A DNA stretch of 64,000 nucleotides from Homarus americanus (taxonomy: Eukaryota > Arthropoda > Malacostraca > Decapoda > Nephropidae), in assembly GCF_018991925.1 (NCBI RefSeq), contig NW_024735145.1, positions 182,501-246,500 on the forward strand, in the 5' to 3' direction. The translations under genes and the position numbers were made by a program. This document shows, piece by piece, positions 23,270 through 36,832 of the stretch (position 1 is the first letter of the stretch; every line of letters begins with the position of its first letter). A model generated the notes under the pieces. That model made no database searches. It was not told the origin of the DNA and saw only the letters and a program-made list of their open reading frames with translations.

Positions 23270-24878
23270 GGGGCAGTGGAAGGCTGCAGAGTATATTGCC
23301 GAACACGCTGTCACCTTTATTACAAGTCTTCATTGGGAAATTACTTTACTGCCCTTAGTACTTTGTAGACTATCTCTCCTAACAGGCCTGTGGAGAACAC
23401 TTTCATGTGCTTTGAAAATGGTTAACTACCGTAGAGAAACCGGATATAATTAGGAGTAATAGTTCAGGTACGGAAGGGCGTTAACAGTTACGTCATGCGA
23501 ATTCCACCAATCAGTGATCATTATCTACTCATTAAAGTACTTCCTTGCGATGTCCTGTTTCTTGAACGTGCGGAAATTAACTTTCAGTCTCAGCCTAATT
23601 CTCCAGGATTATCATTTAGCTATTTCCCTTTCTCGGTGCTTGATCAATAGGGCAAGTAATATCGCTCCCGTAGCCACTTCAAGTCAATAAACGACTAGAC
23701 GTGATTAAATAAGAACCTGAATCAATCTACCGACTTACAGGTGTCCAGCCTCTGAGATGTAGATTACGTGTACGCATATCGGTAAGTCGCCTCTGTCATA
23801 GCGAGCAACGACAGGGAAACAATTCAAAACTTGTAAAGGAACACATATAATATTGAGGAAATTAACTGCTCAATTTAATGTTTTTATGAGGCAGTAGCTA
23901 CCCAGTGACACACATGAGCAGCTTCTTCCTGTTTTAGACTCGGCTCTCTGATAAGTGGCCCCAGTCTTACCTTCAAGGCAATTAGAAACTAATCTTGTAC
24001 CTGTACTACCCGATGACATTTGGCTCTTATTAGATATTGTTGTTGTTTTGTTTAGGTCATTTTATTCTGGGTAACATAACTTCATGGAGTGTGCCTGAGA
24101 AGTTTCTAGAGCCCTCGAGAGAAACTTTGTTGATGTGTGTATACCGGGTAAGTCTTTATCCCGTGTAGTGTTCTGCGTCTTATTTTACGTCACATTATAT
24201 TCTGTGTCTTAGTTTACCATTATTAACTATATAAATACATCATACAAGCCATTACTTTCATTAGTTATATACATGTATTACTCTAAATAAACCTATGCAC
24301 TATATATTATGATTTCAGTAGAATGTATAGAAGAGGCTGTTGCTTTCTACACGATGTCCCCCGTGTTTTGTTAGCCCCAATGTGTGTGTGTGTTTACTAA
24401 CCACCAACTGATATTGATCTGTGTGGATTAGGGATGATACCATTTATTACTGAGACTTTTACAATGACTGTTTGTTCAAGTTCAAAACAATTTTAGTACA
24501 TTTATGCTGTGAATGACCTTTATAACATCTACCATGAACATTAACACCTGTACATTTGTTTAATATCTTTGAATAATTAATACATAGATAGTAAATGACA
24601 TATAATTGGTCCACATTTTGTTAATAAAGTTTACGTTTATTAGATTTATTGTAAAACTTAAAAAAAAAATAATACTGTATAATCTGGTAGCGTCTGGTGG
24701 GGTTAGGGGGAAACTTAAAATTGTAGTTGGTTCCTTTTTCCGGATGACCTTACCAGAAAATTTTTTAAGTTGGGGGAAAAAAGTGGAGTCGTCGTCCTCG
24801 GTGTTGGCGTTCCACATAAAATGGTCCTTCATATCACATCGGTGGTGGCTATACTAGTGTAGAAACAACCAATAAACA

Positions 24879-24880
<2 letters not shown>
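23270..24880. other. AT-rich unique DNA, no gene recognised
   Basis: Nothing beyond short A and GT runs. Confidence 0.5.

Positions 24881-24928
<48 letters not shown>
24881..24928. repeat. (ATT)n microsatellite
   Basis: About 15 perfect trinucleotide units. Confidence 0.95.
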
Positions 24929-27900
24929 CTCTTCCACTTTTGTGTGTAGTGGATCACGGGATGAATAAACCTCTAAGGGGGTAAATATTAGAACAGTGCA
25001 AAGTGTGTGTGGAAAGCGATGCCTCAGGAAAGTGCTAAGATAACCACAAGAAATATCCACACAGTATGTAAAGTGATTGTCAACATCCATATTGATTCAC
25101 AACGCGTTCATATAAGTGTTGTTGTGTGCACATTATTGTGAATGTGTACGTTAACATTCTCACGTACACATGTGCTACGAACATATGATTTTCGGATAGC
25201 ATAATTTAGAACTTAAAATATTGTTATAAACGGTTCATTGATTCGAACTAAACCCTTACCTTTGGAGTATATATCGTAGCGGTGTTACATAAGTGCATTT
25301 TTCCCACCTTGAACTTTTTTATTGCTATTTTTTTTTCCTTTTTAGACGTAATATATTGGAAGGATTGTGACTGGAAGACCACAAACATATAAGGGAGAGA
25401 AGCGGGAGAATGTGCGGTGTAATGTTAAGGAGCTATCGAGTAATTCAGGCACCCGTGAGATGATGATGTGAACGTTTGGCCATTAGGGGGTACAAGACTC
25501 CACCAGGCTGTTTTAATGACACTATATTAGGAGTAAAAGTGTGGCGTGTGTGTCGTAGTGGCTGACCATTTTATCACATGTGTCAGGCAAGGCCACGCCC
25601 TCTCCACCCCTCATTCGTCTTAAAATGAATACAAGTGTTGGGCAATGATGAACCAGTTATGGGTATTTCTTGTTAATTCTTCACTTGTTTTAATTTGTTT
25701 CCTATTGTTGTTAGAAAGTGCGATACGAAACCGGTTCTCACTTCCTCTCCAGATTGCCCAAACATTCATTCACGTCTCAAACGGTCGAGCAAATGTATTT
25801 GTTTGTGTGTTTACCGGGGAAAGTGTATGAATTATCTTGAGAATAAACTTAGCTTCTGGCTGTTAATGTTGAATGTGATGATTTAATAAACAGAACGACA
25901 ACTGGGTGACGATATGCTTGGCGGGATTCATGAATTTTATGGTGCTGTGTACAAGGCACGAGTGTGTGAGTGATTGCATGCACGCAAGGCTTTCATACTG
26001 TAGTGAGTGAATGTGGCGGTGAGTGGTCGCTGCTTTAACAACTCGTCATTACTCCTGCCAGACTCTAGAGAGATCCTCACAATATCCACCCATAACTGTG
26101 TAATTCGACTTTGTACCTTTTGTTATGATTTCTTTTCCCTTGATACCAACTTGACTACAACACAATAATAAAACTCTAAAAGTAACCTCTACTTCGTCAT
26201 TATGGGTTCTGCGTGTTGCATGGATTTGAAAACAGAAGGTTGTAAACTGCACCGTACCGTAGAAAGTTACGGTTAGACAATGGCTTTAACTTCTCTATTG
26301 TGAAGTGTGTAAATATTACCGGCGGGTCTAGGATTTTTGATTAATTGTCTTGAACTGTCTTCATTAGGGCAAGACTGTGCACTGTAGCAGAAAGTGAAAG
26401 CCGCTTACTGTATGTGTATCTTAGTCAGGTCTATCCAGCTTGGTAGTGTCAAGGTGTTTGTTTACCGTAATTGTGAGCAGAACGGGTTGCTTTAGTCTCT
26501 GATCTACCTGTGTTGAGAATGGTGATGTGGTGAGTTCAGTATTAATTATGTGCTGCTTTTAACCACAACACTGGACAAACATTTTATTCTAAGTAGCATT
26601 GTGAAATATATACATTACATAATTAGTTATCAATGTTTTTTTAATCAATGGAATGGAGAAGTAATTATGACCATTCATGTTCCCTGATCATTTGTTACCA
26701 TAATTAAGGCGTGGGACAGTTGACAATATATGAATAAATCACCTGAGTTTTTGTTTGAAACTTGTAGTCGACCGATGTGATATTTCCAAGTGACATTTAG
26801 GTTGGGGTTATAACTGAGCTTGGAATAAATTAGTCTTATTACATTCACAAAGACTTATACCCACTGTTACTACTAAAGATAAAGTCCTTTGGCATATAAG
26901 GTTATTTACTGTTAGCACTAAAGAGTAACTCGTCTTAAAAATGATTATATATCCAATTAGTGAGGAAGGGATTTTTTTATATAGCCAATTGGGAGCTGTT
27001 TACAACCTCGATCACCGCCACAGTAGTAGGGATTATATGTAAACTTTCCTCTCTAATACCTGAGGGGCGAAGGTGGACGGGACTGCCTCTGCTTTCAAGT
27101 GCACTTTTAAAATGTTTGTTGTAGTATTAAATGGCCAAGATAAAGCAGCCACATTCTTCATCTCGGCGTAACAAGGCACGGCTCTGGACCTGTCATCATA
27201 ATATCAGATAAACCCTTGATGTGTTGCCAGGACGCGGTCTGTATGTTGTACCATTGGCCATGTTTCTGACGGTATGTGCTAGGCCGGGGGTCAGATCTGG
27301 TCTATAACCGACTAGTGAAACCCAGTGTGTGGAGTATAATGGTTTCTGTTTCAAGGCGATGGAATTTACTGGGTTTTTTTTTTTAATGGTTTGTGACATA
27401 AATAATACTTAAGACGTGTATATATTAGGGTAAGGGAATTATTTATCTCCTCAATACGGATATTTCTCGCTAATATGAACTTGAGGAAAATTAATAGTTA
27501 TCGTTATGAAACAGGATTTGGTTATTTTATGTGACGTGACGTACCAGGCAGCGTCATCTGGCACAGTTTGTCGTGGTTTATTAACAAGACGAGTTTTAAT
27601 GGGATCTATTTGTGGCTGGTTGATGGCGGATGATGATAATGGTGGTGATGCCCTGAGACTTTCAACTGCTGGTGCTCGGGATTATGTGTTGTTTGTGGTG
27701 TCGTCAGTGTGTTGCTTTCTGGTAGCATTATAGAGACGTATGTGAGGGCCGGGACCACTTCAGCTGTTTATCCCCACCACAAAGGCACTGTCGGACATAC
27801 CTTCTAACTAACTCGCCTCATATCTTGGGAATTGACTTTCTAAAAGGTTATAAAACACCATTCCTCCCCCGGTGTTTTACTCTGGCCTTGGCGGGTGTAT

Positions 27901-28595
27901 GGCTGTCCTTGAGTTTTCTTGTCAGGCTTTTGTTGATAATGGCGGGAACTTATCGTCTATTTACAGTCTCATTTCCCATCGGATGAGCCACACCCCCATG
28001 ACAAAGGCTCCTCCAGAGTGAGGTTATACTCTACAGCTGTTCGGAGCCTTACTAAACGTTCTTAAATTGGAGTTTAATGTGTTATTGCGTGATTTGAGAC
28101 GTCTGGTGAAGCTATCAAGTGTTGTATTGTGTCGAGTATTACTGTGCATCCGGTAGTGAGGAGAAACACCATGTTTTAAGATAGATTGCAGGAATGTTGA
28201 ACTGAACTCACAATACACCCCATCAATTGATCCAAATGAGTTTTACGTGTAAGTGATCTTGAGCGTTTAATTTCAAGCATTTCCTCGTGTGACAATAGTA
28301 CAAGGAAATTCCTACTGTAACCTTGGCAACACAATTAAATACACTCAACAAAAGGTATTTATTTTAATTTTAGATTCACAGATATCCGTTTTTTTTAGTC
28401 TTTTGTCAGGTTTGTTGTGTAAAAGAGTTTTGTATTGCCTTGTCTTTGTGTTGTCGACCTTCCATTCAGCGGCATTATGTACACAATGTTGACACCTAGA
28501 CCAGGCTGGTGGGCGGGGCGACGTGCCAACATTCTTGTAGGTGCGTGTGAGTCTTATGTTGTGTGGTGGACCTACTCCTGGGGCAGTGCCAGTGT
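24929..28595. other. Unique AT-rich DNA, no gene recognised
   Basis: No tandem arrays, exons or RNA genes recognised across this stretch. Confidence 0.5.
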
Positions 28596-28599
28596 GACC

Positions 28600-28818
28600 A
28601 CCACCCTGCTCCCTTGCCACACCATCTACCACACCTGTCACATGTGCTGCCTTGCCACACCCCATACCACACTCGTCACACTTGCTGCCTCGCCACTCCA
28701 AGTACCACACCTAATGCTTCGCCACACCAAGTACCACACCTACTGCCTGCCACACCAAGTACCACACCTACTGCCTCGCCACACCCCATACCACACCTGC
28801 CTCACCACACACCTGCCT
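28600..28818. repeat. Minisatellite with CCACACC-rich units
   Basis: Degenerate units of about 29 bp built on gccacaccaagtaccacacc and tactgcctc, about seven copies. Confidence 0.85.
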
Positions 28819-29133
28819 CAACGCTATCCCTCCTCTCATTACAACAAAATCAACAGATGTTTCTCTCGGTATAATAAGACAGGTAGACATCTCAACTCAC
28901 CACAGCATAGTCTCGATGGTTAAGCTGTTGACGACGAGGAAAACAATATTAATCAGTCGTGGAATGAGATTTAAAGGCGCGTTTATACCTGGAAGATGAA
29001 TAACAACATGTTTACCTGTTTCATTAAGGTCCAGGCTGGGGGGAGGAGGTGTCTAAGTAATGTACCGCTCTTGTGGGAAATCATATCCACCTTGAGAGAC
29101 AGAGAATCATTAGGCTTTATATTCAGTAATTCA

Positions 29134-29134
29134 C

Positions 29135-29186
<52 letters not shown>
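29134..29186. repeat. (CT)n microsatellite
   Basis: About 26 perfect units. Confidence 0.95.
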
Positions 29187-29187
<1 letters not shown>

Positions 29188-29189
29188 AG

Positions 29190-30090
29190 GTCACAGACGA
29201 TGTATTGCAGATATTTCTTAATAAAGGGAGTGGTGTTGTATCATGGGTGGCCGGGGCAGGCTAGGAAAGGCGTTGAATATTGAGAGGGGGTGTCATTCTC
29301 ATTTTACATCCCGTCTCCCAGTTTTTATTTTATCTATTAATTTATCTATCTCAGTTACTTAGTTATATTAATCAAATTTTAGTGTTTTGGTTGGGGGTTA
29401 AGGTCGTGTAATCAAGGTTGGGTCTGGGATTCAATGTGTAAGTACGGTATGTAAGTTATCCTGGGCGAGACTTTGTGATGGTGGATTTTGTCAATATTCC
29501 ATCTAGGAGTGATTCTCTGCACGTCCTTGTGACATAGCAGCGGGGTGGGGGGTTGCTTCACTGTCTGTACATCACCGTGGTAGTGTCGTGGACCATCTGT
29601 ACTGAATGTTTGTGTACTGGTAAATAATGTGTCACTTCAAGAGATGATGAATGGTTTGATGGCGAGTGATGGGAAGATTCGGTGTTGTTTTGCCAGATTG
29701 ATTATAAAGAAAAGACGATTAGTATTTTGAGGATCTATTTTTTATTTATTTTTTTATACCTTACACGAATTGCCTTACTGTTTACTATTGTTTGTATACC
29801 CTAACGAGCTGACGTGTCTATGGGAACCACTTTCACTTTTGTACCCATTGGAAATTAGGCGATATACCTGTATGGTCTGTTTACACTGCACACCTGCATT
29901 GTCTATTTATATACTGAATTAATTATAAGTTTGTGTGGCGATATTATTGTTTACTGATATTGTTGGTTGGGTTATGGTCCAAACAGACAGGTCCTGTAGT
30001 AGGAGGGGGAGGCGGACTAAGCCACTCCTACCAGCCTGGGCCAGTCTCACTAGTCGCTGGAGGCATCACTTTCCTTCCCTGTGTAACGGC
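29190..30090. other. No gene recognised
   Basis: Unique sequence. A hydrophobic open stretch at 29933-30090 lacks an ATG. Confidence 0.5.
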
Positions 30091-30097
30091 TAACCCA

Positions 30098-30205
30098 CCC
30101 CGGCCAGGCCATACCCACCCCGGCCAGGCCATACCCACCCCGGCCAGGCCATACCCACCCCGGCCAGGCCATACCTACCCCGGCCAGGCCATACCTTCCC
30201 CGGCT
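30098..30205. repeat. 20-bp GC-rich minisatellite
   Basis: Unit acccaccccggccaggccat, five near-perfect copies plus a partial one. Confidence 0.95.
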
Positions 30206-30366
30206 GTAGTACTGTACCTTGTTGACGCTGACAAGTGTGATTGAGACTGTACCGTACCCATAGTTTCTCTCTCTCTCTCTCTCTCTCTCTCGTGGTGAGG
30301 TGTTAGGTTAGGGTAGGTGTGACCAGGGACGGTACTCCAGCTCTCGCATACCTGAAGTGTTGCATC

Positions 30367-30905
30367 AAACTAGGGGTCACTCTCCTCCTCACCTCCCTCA
30401 CCCCCTTCCTCCCTCACTCCCTTCCTCCCTCACCCCCTTCCTCTTCCTCTCATATTATCCTTCACTATTTACGACGCTTCCTTTTCTTCTCTCTCCATCA
30501 CTCGACGACGTACCCTGCCTCTTTCCTTCTCTTCTTCCTTCCTTCCTCTTTTCCTTCCTTCTACCTCCTCTCCCTTACTTCATTTTTATCTTCCTCCAAT
30601 CCCTGTTCCTTTCCTTCTTTCCCCCCTTCCTCCCTTCCCATTTTCCTTCCTTTCCCTCTTCCTTCCTTCCTTCCTTACTTTCGTCCCAATCTTCCTCTCT
30701 TCATCTCAGCCCCCCCCCCTCTTCCCCTCCTTTACCCAACCACTCCTTTCTCTCCCCTGCTGCTCCTTGTCTCCGCCTGTGAGGGAGAGGTCACCGCCTG
30801 CTGGTAGGGAAGGGGAAGGAGGGCCAGCAGGGAGGGAAGGGGGATGGCAGGGAGGGAAGGGGGACGGCAGGGGGAGAAGGAGGACGGCAGGGGGAGACAG
30901 GGGGT
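30367..30905. repeat. Long pyrimidine tract followed by a purine tract
   Basis: 30367-30775 is over 400 nt of mainly C and T (ccttcctccct-type). 30805-30905 is mainly A and G with a 22-bp unit (ggagggaagggggatggca-like). (CT)n also lies at 30267-30291. Confidence 0.85.
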
Positions 30906-31890
30906 GATTGAACTGCCATGAATGTAGATACTGTGTATAATATATAACATGTAAAAACAAATGGATTGATAAATAATTAATTACCATAAATAGTTGGTGC
31001 CTAATTGATCCATATTCCCACTAGTTAAAAAAATAAACAATAGAAACTTGAATAAATAGGAGAAAAAACAGTTGAAAATGATGAAGAAAAATGTGAATAA
31101 GTAAGTAAATTGATGAATAAATTTTACAGATGAAAAAAGTAAACAAACCTCTAAAAAAAGTGAAAGTAGTTGTTTTATTAATTGGCGTGGTCCGTGGTCG
31201 CCAACCCTCAGATGGTACTGTGATTGGTCCCTGGGGCATGGAGATGATGGGTAGGTTAGGGCTAAGGTAAGGGGGTTAAGACGTGGTTATTTACAGGGTC
31301 GGGGATTAAGGTCACACTCGAGTTGTCTTTCTTCTTTCATTTCTTTCATTCAACTGTTTTTTTTTCTTTCATTTTTCATTCAATTATCAGTTTGTATTTA
31401 TGATTCGTTTAGGCTTGGAATTCCAATAGGTAAATAGGTCAATCTAACCCTTTGTTTACCTTAGAAACTGACTGTACCTGAAGGATAATTAACAAATGAA
31501 CACCTGAGAGAGAGAGAGAGAGAGAGAAGCCTTGCAGTGTGTATAGGTCTGTCTGTCTGTATGTCATGTGGTATAGACCCATTGGACCCCTCCTCTGGTG
31601 CTCTCATTGTCTGCCTTTACATAACCTGGTCCAACTGATGTGTTTTATTCCGGTTTGTGATGTGGGTTTATTAATACCTGTATTGTTATTGTTGGTGTTA
31701 GTGGTATTTTCTTGTTCTTCTTTATATTATTATTTTATGGTATCTCCCTCTTAGTATTGTTAGTGGTATGACTGTGGTTGGTACTGCTGGTATTACCTTT
31801 TATATTGGTGATATTAGTAGTGGTATTGTTAGTACTGGTGTTTGGTATTGCTGCTGGTATTACTCCTTTATAGATAGTGGTAAGGGGAGG
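30906..31890. other. No gene recognised
   Basis: (GA)n at 31507-31528 and degenerate TATTGTTAGTGGTA repeats at about 31680-31870. Confidence 0.55.
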
Positions 31891-31892
31891 GC

Positions 31893-32388
31893 GTCAGTGT
31901 TTGGTGATGGGGAGGGGAGAGTCAGTGTTTGGTGATGGGGAGGGAAGAGTCAGTGTTTGGTGATGGGGAGGGAAGAGTCAGTGTTTGGTGATGGGGAGGG
32001 AAGAGTCAGTGTTTGGTGATGGGGAGGGAAGAGTCAGTGTTTGGTGATGGGGAGGGAAGAGTCAGTGTTTGGTGATGGGGAAAGAGTGGGTGAGGGAAGA
32101 GTCAGTGTTTGGTGATGGGAGGGAAGAGTCAGTGTTTGTGATGGGGAGGAAGAGTCAGTGTTTGGTGATGGGGAGGGAAGAGTCAGTGTTTGGTGATGGG
32201 GAGGGAAGAGTCAGTGTTTGGTGATGGGGAGGAAGAGTCAGTGTTTGGTGATGGGGAGGAAGAGTCAGTGTTTGGTGATGGTGAGGGAAGAGTCAGTGTT
32301 TGGTGATGGGGAGGGAAGAGTCAGTGTTTGGTGATGGGGAGGGAAGAGTCAGTGTTTGGTGATGGGGAGGGAAGAGTCAGTGTTTGGT
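31893..32388. repeat. 28-bp minisatellite
   Basis: Unit gagtcagtgtttggtgatgg plus ggagggaa, about 18 copies with single-base deletions and one rearranged copy near 32078-32098. Confidence 0.95.
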
Positions 32389-33045
32389 GCAGCAGAACGA
32401 GGAAGGAGAGAGGTAAGGATACTTTTTTTGCGTCTAGTCAATTGCTGCGTGACGGAAGACGGAGGTGTTGAGGAGGGGGGGAGGGAAGGGGATGGGGTGA
32501 GGAGTGAAGGAAGGGGGGAGGGAAAGGGGGGAGGTGTCCTTCAGGAGGTAGTGGGAGTTCCTGTAAGTTCGTTTATTCCCCCACCATTAACGACGGTAGG
32601 AGTCCCCGGAGGCGGTAATGTTGGGTAACCTCTTTGACATTTACCATCACCAGCAACCACCATTACCACTATTACCTGTAACACTTCCACCACCACTACT
32701 TGTAACATCACCCTCCCTCACCACCACCACCCTCCCTCACCACCACCACCACCATCCCTCACCACCATCATTATCAAGGACTAATCTACCACATAACATT
32801 GAAGACTACTCCCAAGCCATCCATCTATCCCTACCCTCAACCTCTTCCTGTAGGGACTTGTAGAAACTAACAGAATACAACACCTCCTGACGCTCTCTCT
32901 CTCTCCCGCGTTAAATGTTAAATGAGTCTTAAGCAACATGGTGGTGGTGGTGGTAAAAACTAGACGTGTATAAATGTACTGTACTTTTAACCCCCTTGAT
33001 ATTATGTAATGTTTATGAAATCGTGCTGACCCGTGGTGATGTTGG
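32389..33045. other. Purine-rich segment, then CAC/CAT repeats
   Basis: 32455-32545 is GGA-rich. 32640-32770 is a degenerate (CAC)n/(CAT)n tract. No gene recognised. Confidence 0.6.
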
Positions 33046-33046
33046 G

Positions 33047-33445
33047 ACTCAGAGAATACAGTATGGCAGGTTATGGCAGGGGGTGGGGGGCAGAGAATAC
33101 AGTATGGAAGGGGTGGGGGGGGCAGAGAATACAGTATGGAAGGGGGTGGGGGCAGAGAAACAGTATGAAGGGGGTGGGGGGGCAGAGAATACAGTATGGA
33201 AGGGGGTGGGGGGGCAGAGAATACAGTATGGAAGGGGGGTGGGGGCAGAGAATACAGTATGGAAGGGGGTGGGGGGGCAGAGAATACAGTATGGCAGGGG
33301 TGGGGGGGCAGAGAATACAGTATGTGTAGGGTGCAGGGGGGCAGAGAACAGTATGGAAGGGGTGGGGGCAGAGAATACAGTATGAAGGGGTGGGGGGCAG
33401 AGAATACAGTATGGCAGGCGGGTGGGGGGACTCAGAGAATACAGG
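33047..33445. repeat. G-rich minisatellite of about 30-bp units
   Basis: Unit cagagaatacagtatggaag plus ggggtggggg, 13 copies. Both edges carry the same ggactcagagaatacag, which differs from the internal units. Confidence 0.95.
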
Positions 33446-34590
33446 AGAGTATTTTTTCATGTCTGTATAGTGTATTTTCCTATGTATATAATTTGTTATT
33501 TTGATGTGTTATTTGAGGCATGTTCTGGATTACATGAAGGTACTGTGAGTGTGTGTGTGTGTGTGTGTAACGCCTGCGGGTGGTGGGGGGGGTATTGCAG
33601 CAAAGGCTCTCACTCACTGCTGGAAGGAGTTCACATCAGAGACTGTTGCTCCCTTCAATGCAATCTAACACCAACACCACCACCCCCTTCTCACCTTCCT
33701 CCCTCTCTCCCTTCCTCCTCCTCTCTCCTTCCCCCTCCGATTCAGACTACCTCAGGCAAGTTTTCGACCAAGTGACATGGAAACAGCCAGTGCCTTACTT
33801 CTCCCCCACCCTCACGCCTCCTCCATCCCCCTCGCCCACGCCCCTCACGCCCCCCTACGCCCCCCACACATACGAATTTACCCGTAGATGGTTTGGAAAG
33901 AGTCATGTATCTACCCATTTTTAAACACCTGGAGGAATTTTAACTGATGGTTTAAAGGAGTTGTTTGAAGCCTTTGTGTTAAGTTTCCTCATCCCGGTTA
34001 TGTGATCTTGAGGTGGTGCTGTTGTGAGGAGCTTAGTGTGTTTATGTTGTCTTGTGAAATAACATTGCACAGTAGCTAGAGTTCAAAGGTATGTGTGTGT
34101 AGTTCTTTTAAAATGACGAATTATTATTATTATTATTATTTTTGTTATTATTGTTATTATTATTATTAGTAGTAGTAGTATTATTGTTGTTGTTGTTGTT
34201 CTTATTTAGCTACCGTTATTATTGTTATTTTTATTATTATTAGCTACTACTACTACTACTATCAAAAGAAAACCCAATCGTTGAAGTAATAGTTCAGCGA
34301 CTCTTCTAATTACTGACACGGGAACGTTATGTCACCTGTAGTTAACCTCTCAGACGCGACGGGGGTCAACAGGGGTTAACCTTATCAACACACACGTCAG
34401 GTAAGGTCACGGGGGAGGTGTTGTGACCAGGGTTGTGACACTGCTTGCATTTCTGGCTGACGTAACAAGTTGACAGGTGCTTATAGCGACACACAGCTCA
34501 CCAAATGTAAAGCTATTATCGGATTTAGAATATTTAGAAATAGCAACACAGTTATGGTGGCACCCTAGCTTGCACCACGCTTACCTATTT
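33446..34590. other. Unique DNA with microsatellites; possible exon-like segment
   Basis: 33739-33925 has a ccgattcag acceptor-like site followed by DYLRQVFDQVTWKQPVPYF and a Pro/Ser/Thr-rich stretch. This matches nothing I know and is probably not coding. Mixed TTA/TTG/CTA repeats lie at 34122-34260. Confidence 0.4.
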
Positions 34591-34692
34591 TAATCTAACA
34601 TAATATAACCTAACCTAAACTTAGCTAAGATGACCTAATCTAATACCTAACCCAACCTAATCTCAACCTAACCTAACATAAACTAACCTCAA
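34591..34692. repeat. Degenerate CCTAA tract
   Basis: taacctaacctaaacttagc-type words over 100 bp. Confidence 0.8.
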
Positions 34693-35470
34693 ACTGGTGT
34701 CTCTCTTGCAGTGTTTACGAAGCCTTGTCCCTGGCAGTCTCCCTAACTAAAGCGTCCCTCCACACATTCATACATTACGGAAACTGTATTAAAAACTGGT
34801 TCACCTTGGAGAGCGTATTGTCCTTTATATTTTACACGCTTTAAGTGAGTAAGTTGTCGTGTGTGTCGGTTAAAACATCGTGTATATAATCATGCGAAGG
34901 CCGCCTGAACATTTTATTACAAGGAACAGATGTTGGGACTTGTCTTGTCTCACTTATTACTCAACAAAAGACCATTTCACAGTTCCGGGAAATACTTGGG
35001 GTTGATCGACTTCCAGGGAGATGAGGGGAGGGGGGGGGGGTGAGTTGGGTAAGAGTGAGGGCATCAGTTCCCCCCACCCCCCCTCCCACCTCTCAGTTAT
35101 GGAAGGTTCTAACGTAAGATCTCACCTAACTGGCCAACCTAACCTAACCCTCACTGGCCAGGATGACATCAAACCTACACAGCGTCACTGGTCTTTGGTG
35201 AGTCAGTTCCCTGTGTTCTGGAGAGCCGCGGGCAGTAACGGCATTTTGTCCACAATAACCCTTAATATAATAACTAATTCTAATGATTAATATAGCTTTA
35301 ATTTTCCTAGTATGTAATATAGTTAGTTTATTGTATAGTTTAGTTATGTTTTACGAGCATATAATATAGTTTGTTTATTTTATAGTTTAGTTATTTATGT
35401 TCAATAACGTGTATTTTCTATGAGATAATTTTAACCCGAATATTATTAGATTTTTTGGGTTAACTTCTGA
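34693..35470. other. No gene recognised
   Basis: A G-run lies at 35026-35042 and a short CCTAA word near 35140. The remainder is unique. Confidence 0.5.
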
Positions 35471-35474
35471 GGGG

Positions 35475-35612
35475 TGAGAGAGGAGGTAAAGTGAGAGAAG
35501 AGATATAGTGAGAGAGGAGATAAAGTGAGAGAGGAGGTAAAGTGAGAGAGGAGGTAAAGTGAGAGATGAGATAAAGTGAGAGAGGAGGTAAAGTGAGAGA
35601 TGAGATAAAATA
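35475..35612. repeat. 17-bp purine-rich minisatellite
   Basis: Unit gtgagagaggaggtaaa, eight copies with g/a and gg/ta variants. Confidence 0.95.
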
Positions 35613-36216
35613 ATGGTGGTACAGGTATGAAGTGGCGGCGACAACACCCCAGTTAACCTTGTGTGAGGAGGCCAGGGCAGCACACGACGTCTCCTCTGAT
35701 ACAGGAAATTCAAGGTAGAAGATAATGTTAACCGTAATTCCTGTTGCCTTTGGCTTCGGGTGAGTCTGATATTAACTCATTGGTCAAGATCCAGTTAGTG
35801 GGGGGGTTATACTCTTGTTAATTACATATATGACATGTGGCAAAGGACGGGCGAACGTTCGTCTGGCGTGGAGAGGAATGCTTTTCTTGTACTGGCGCTG
35901 GTGTTATGACCCGGTGTAACAGAGGTGCGTGTGTGTGTGTGTGTTAATGATACTGAAAAAATAACTAGGTGTTATTGTCGTATTATCCTGCTTCTCGCCT
36001 GGTCATACTAGTGAGGGTGTGTACTGGTATTAGCCTAGTATCTGGATTATAGTAACTTGTATCTCATAGTAGGCCTGGTATTGCTGAGAAGTGTCCCAGG
36101 AATTTTGACAGCAACTGTACACCTCTCTCTCTCTCTCTCTCTCACCTGTTGTGGCCTCACCTGGTTGACACGATTCATCATTATTCGCCATCACAGACGT
36201 CTTGCTGGAGGTCGAC

Positions 36217-36416
36217 GCGAGGTACACCCTCCCACGACCTCCCCGCGGCTGGATCTCCTTCCCTGAGGCCGCGAGGTACACCCCCCTCTACCTCTACCTC
36301 CCTCCCACGACCTCCCCGCGGCTGGATCTCCTTCCCTGAGGCCGCGAGGTACACCCCCTCTACCTCTACCTCCCTCCCACGACCTCCCCGCGGCTGGATC
36401 TCCTTCCCTGAGGCAT
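36217..36416. repeat. About 71-bp tandem repeat, 2.7 copies
   Basis: Unit contains gaggccgcgaggtacacccc, then cctccctcccacgacctccc and gcggctggatctccttccct. Confidence 0.95.
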
Positions 36417-36507
36417 CCACAAAAAAAAAATTGCTATTTACGGAACGCCACCACGGGTAGTCAATAGCGCCTGGCGTTTCATTCCTCCCCAGTCTAATGT
36501 TCGCCCG

Positions 36508-36716
36508 TATGGTGTAAATCAGTTGCCATGGTGTAAATATGTTGCCAGTTGCCATGGAGTAACTATGTTGTCAGTTGCCATGGTGTAAATCTGTTGCCAG
36601 TTGCCATGGTGTAAATCCGTTGTCAGTTGCCATGGTGTAAATCTGTTGCCAGTTGCCATGGTGTAAATCCGTTGTCAGTTGCCATGGTGTAAATATGTTG
36701 CCAGTTGCCATATCTC
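36508..36716. repeat. 26-bp minisatellite
   Basis: Unit gttgccatggtgtaaatctg plus ttgcca, eight copies. tatg/tctg/tccg and tgcc/tgtc variants give a 52-bp higher-order period. Confidence 0.95.
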
Positions 36717-36832
36717 GTGGCACCTTGATAGAGTTACGCCAGGCGGACGATCGCTCGACTTAATCACCTAATAATACTGTTTTATGGGACGATTGTTATA
36801 TTTTTATCGTATTTGTAATGTTTGTTTACGTT

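Noticed and set aside
29933..30244. Signal-peptide-like frame leading into a Pro/Gly/His repeat
   Set aside because: There is no ATG between the upstream stop and the hydrophobic stretch, no acceptor was seen, and the repeat part is a 20-bp minisatellite.
33739..33925. Exon-like segment with DYLRQVFDQVTWKQPVPYF
   Set aside because: Acceptor-like sequence is present but no donor in phase, no known family, and the rest is low-complexity Pro/Ser/Thr.
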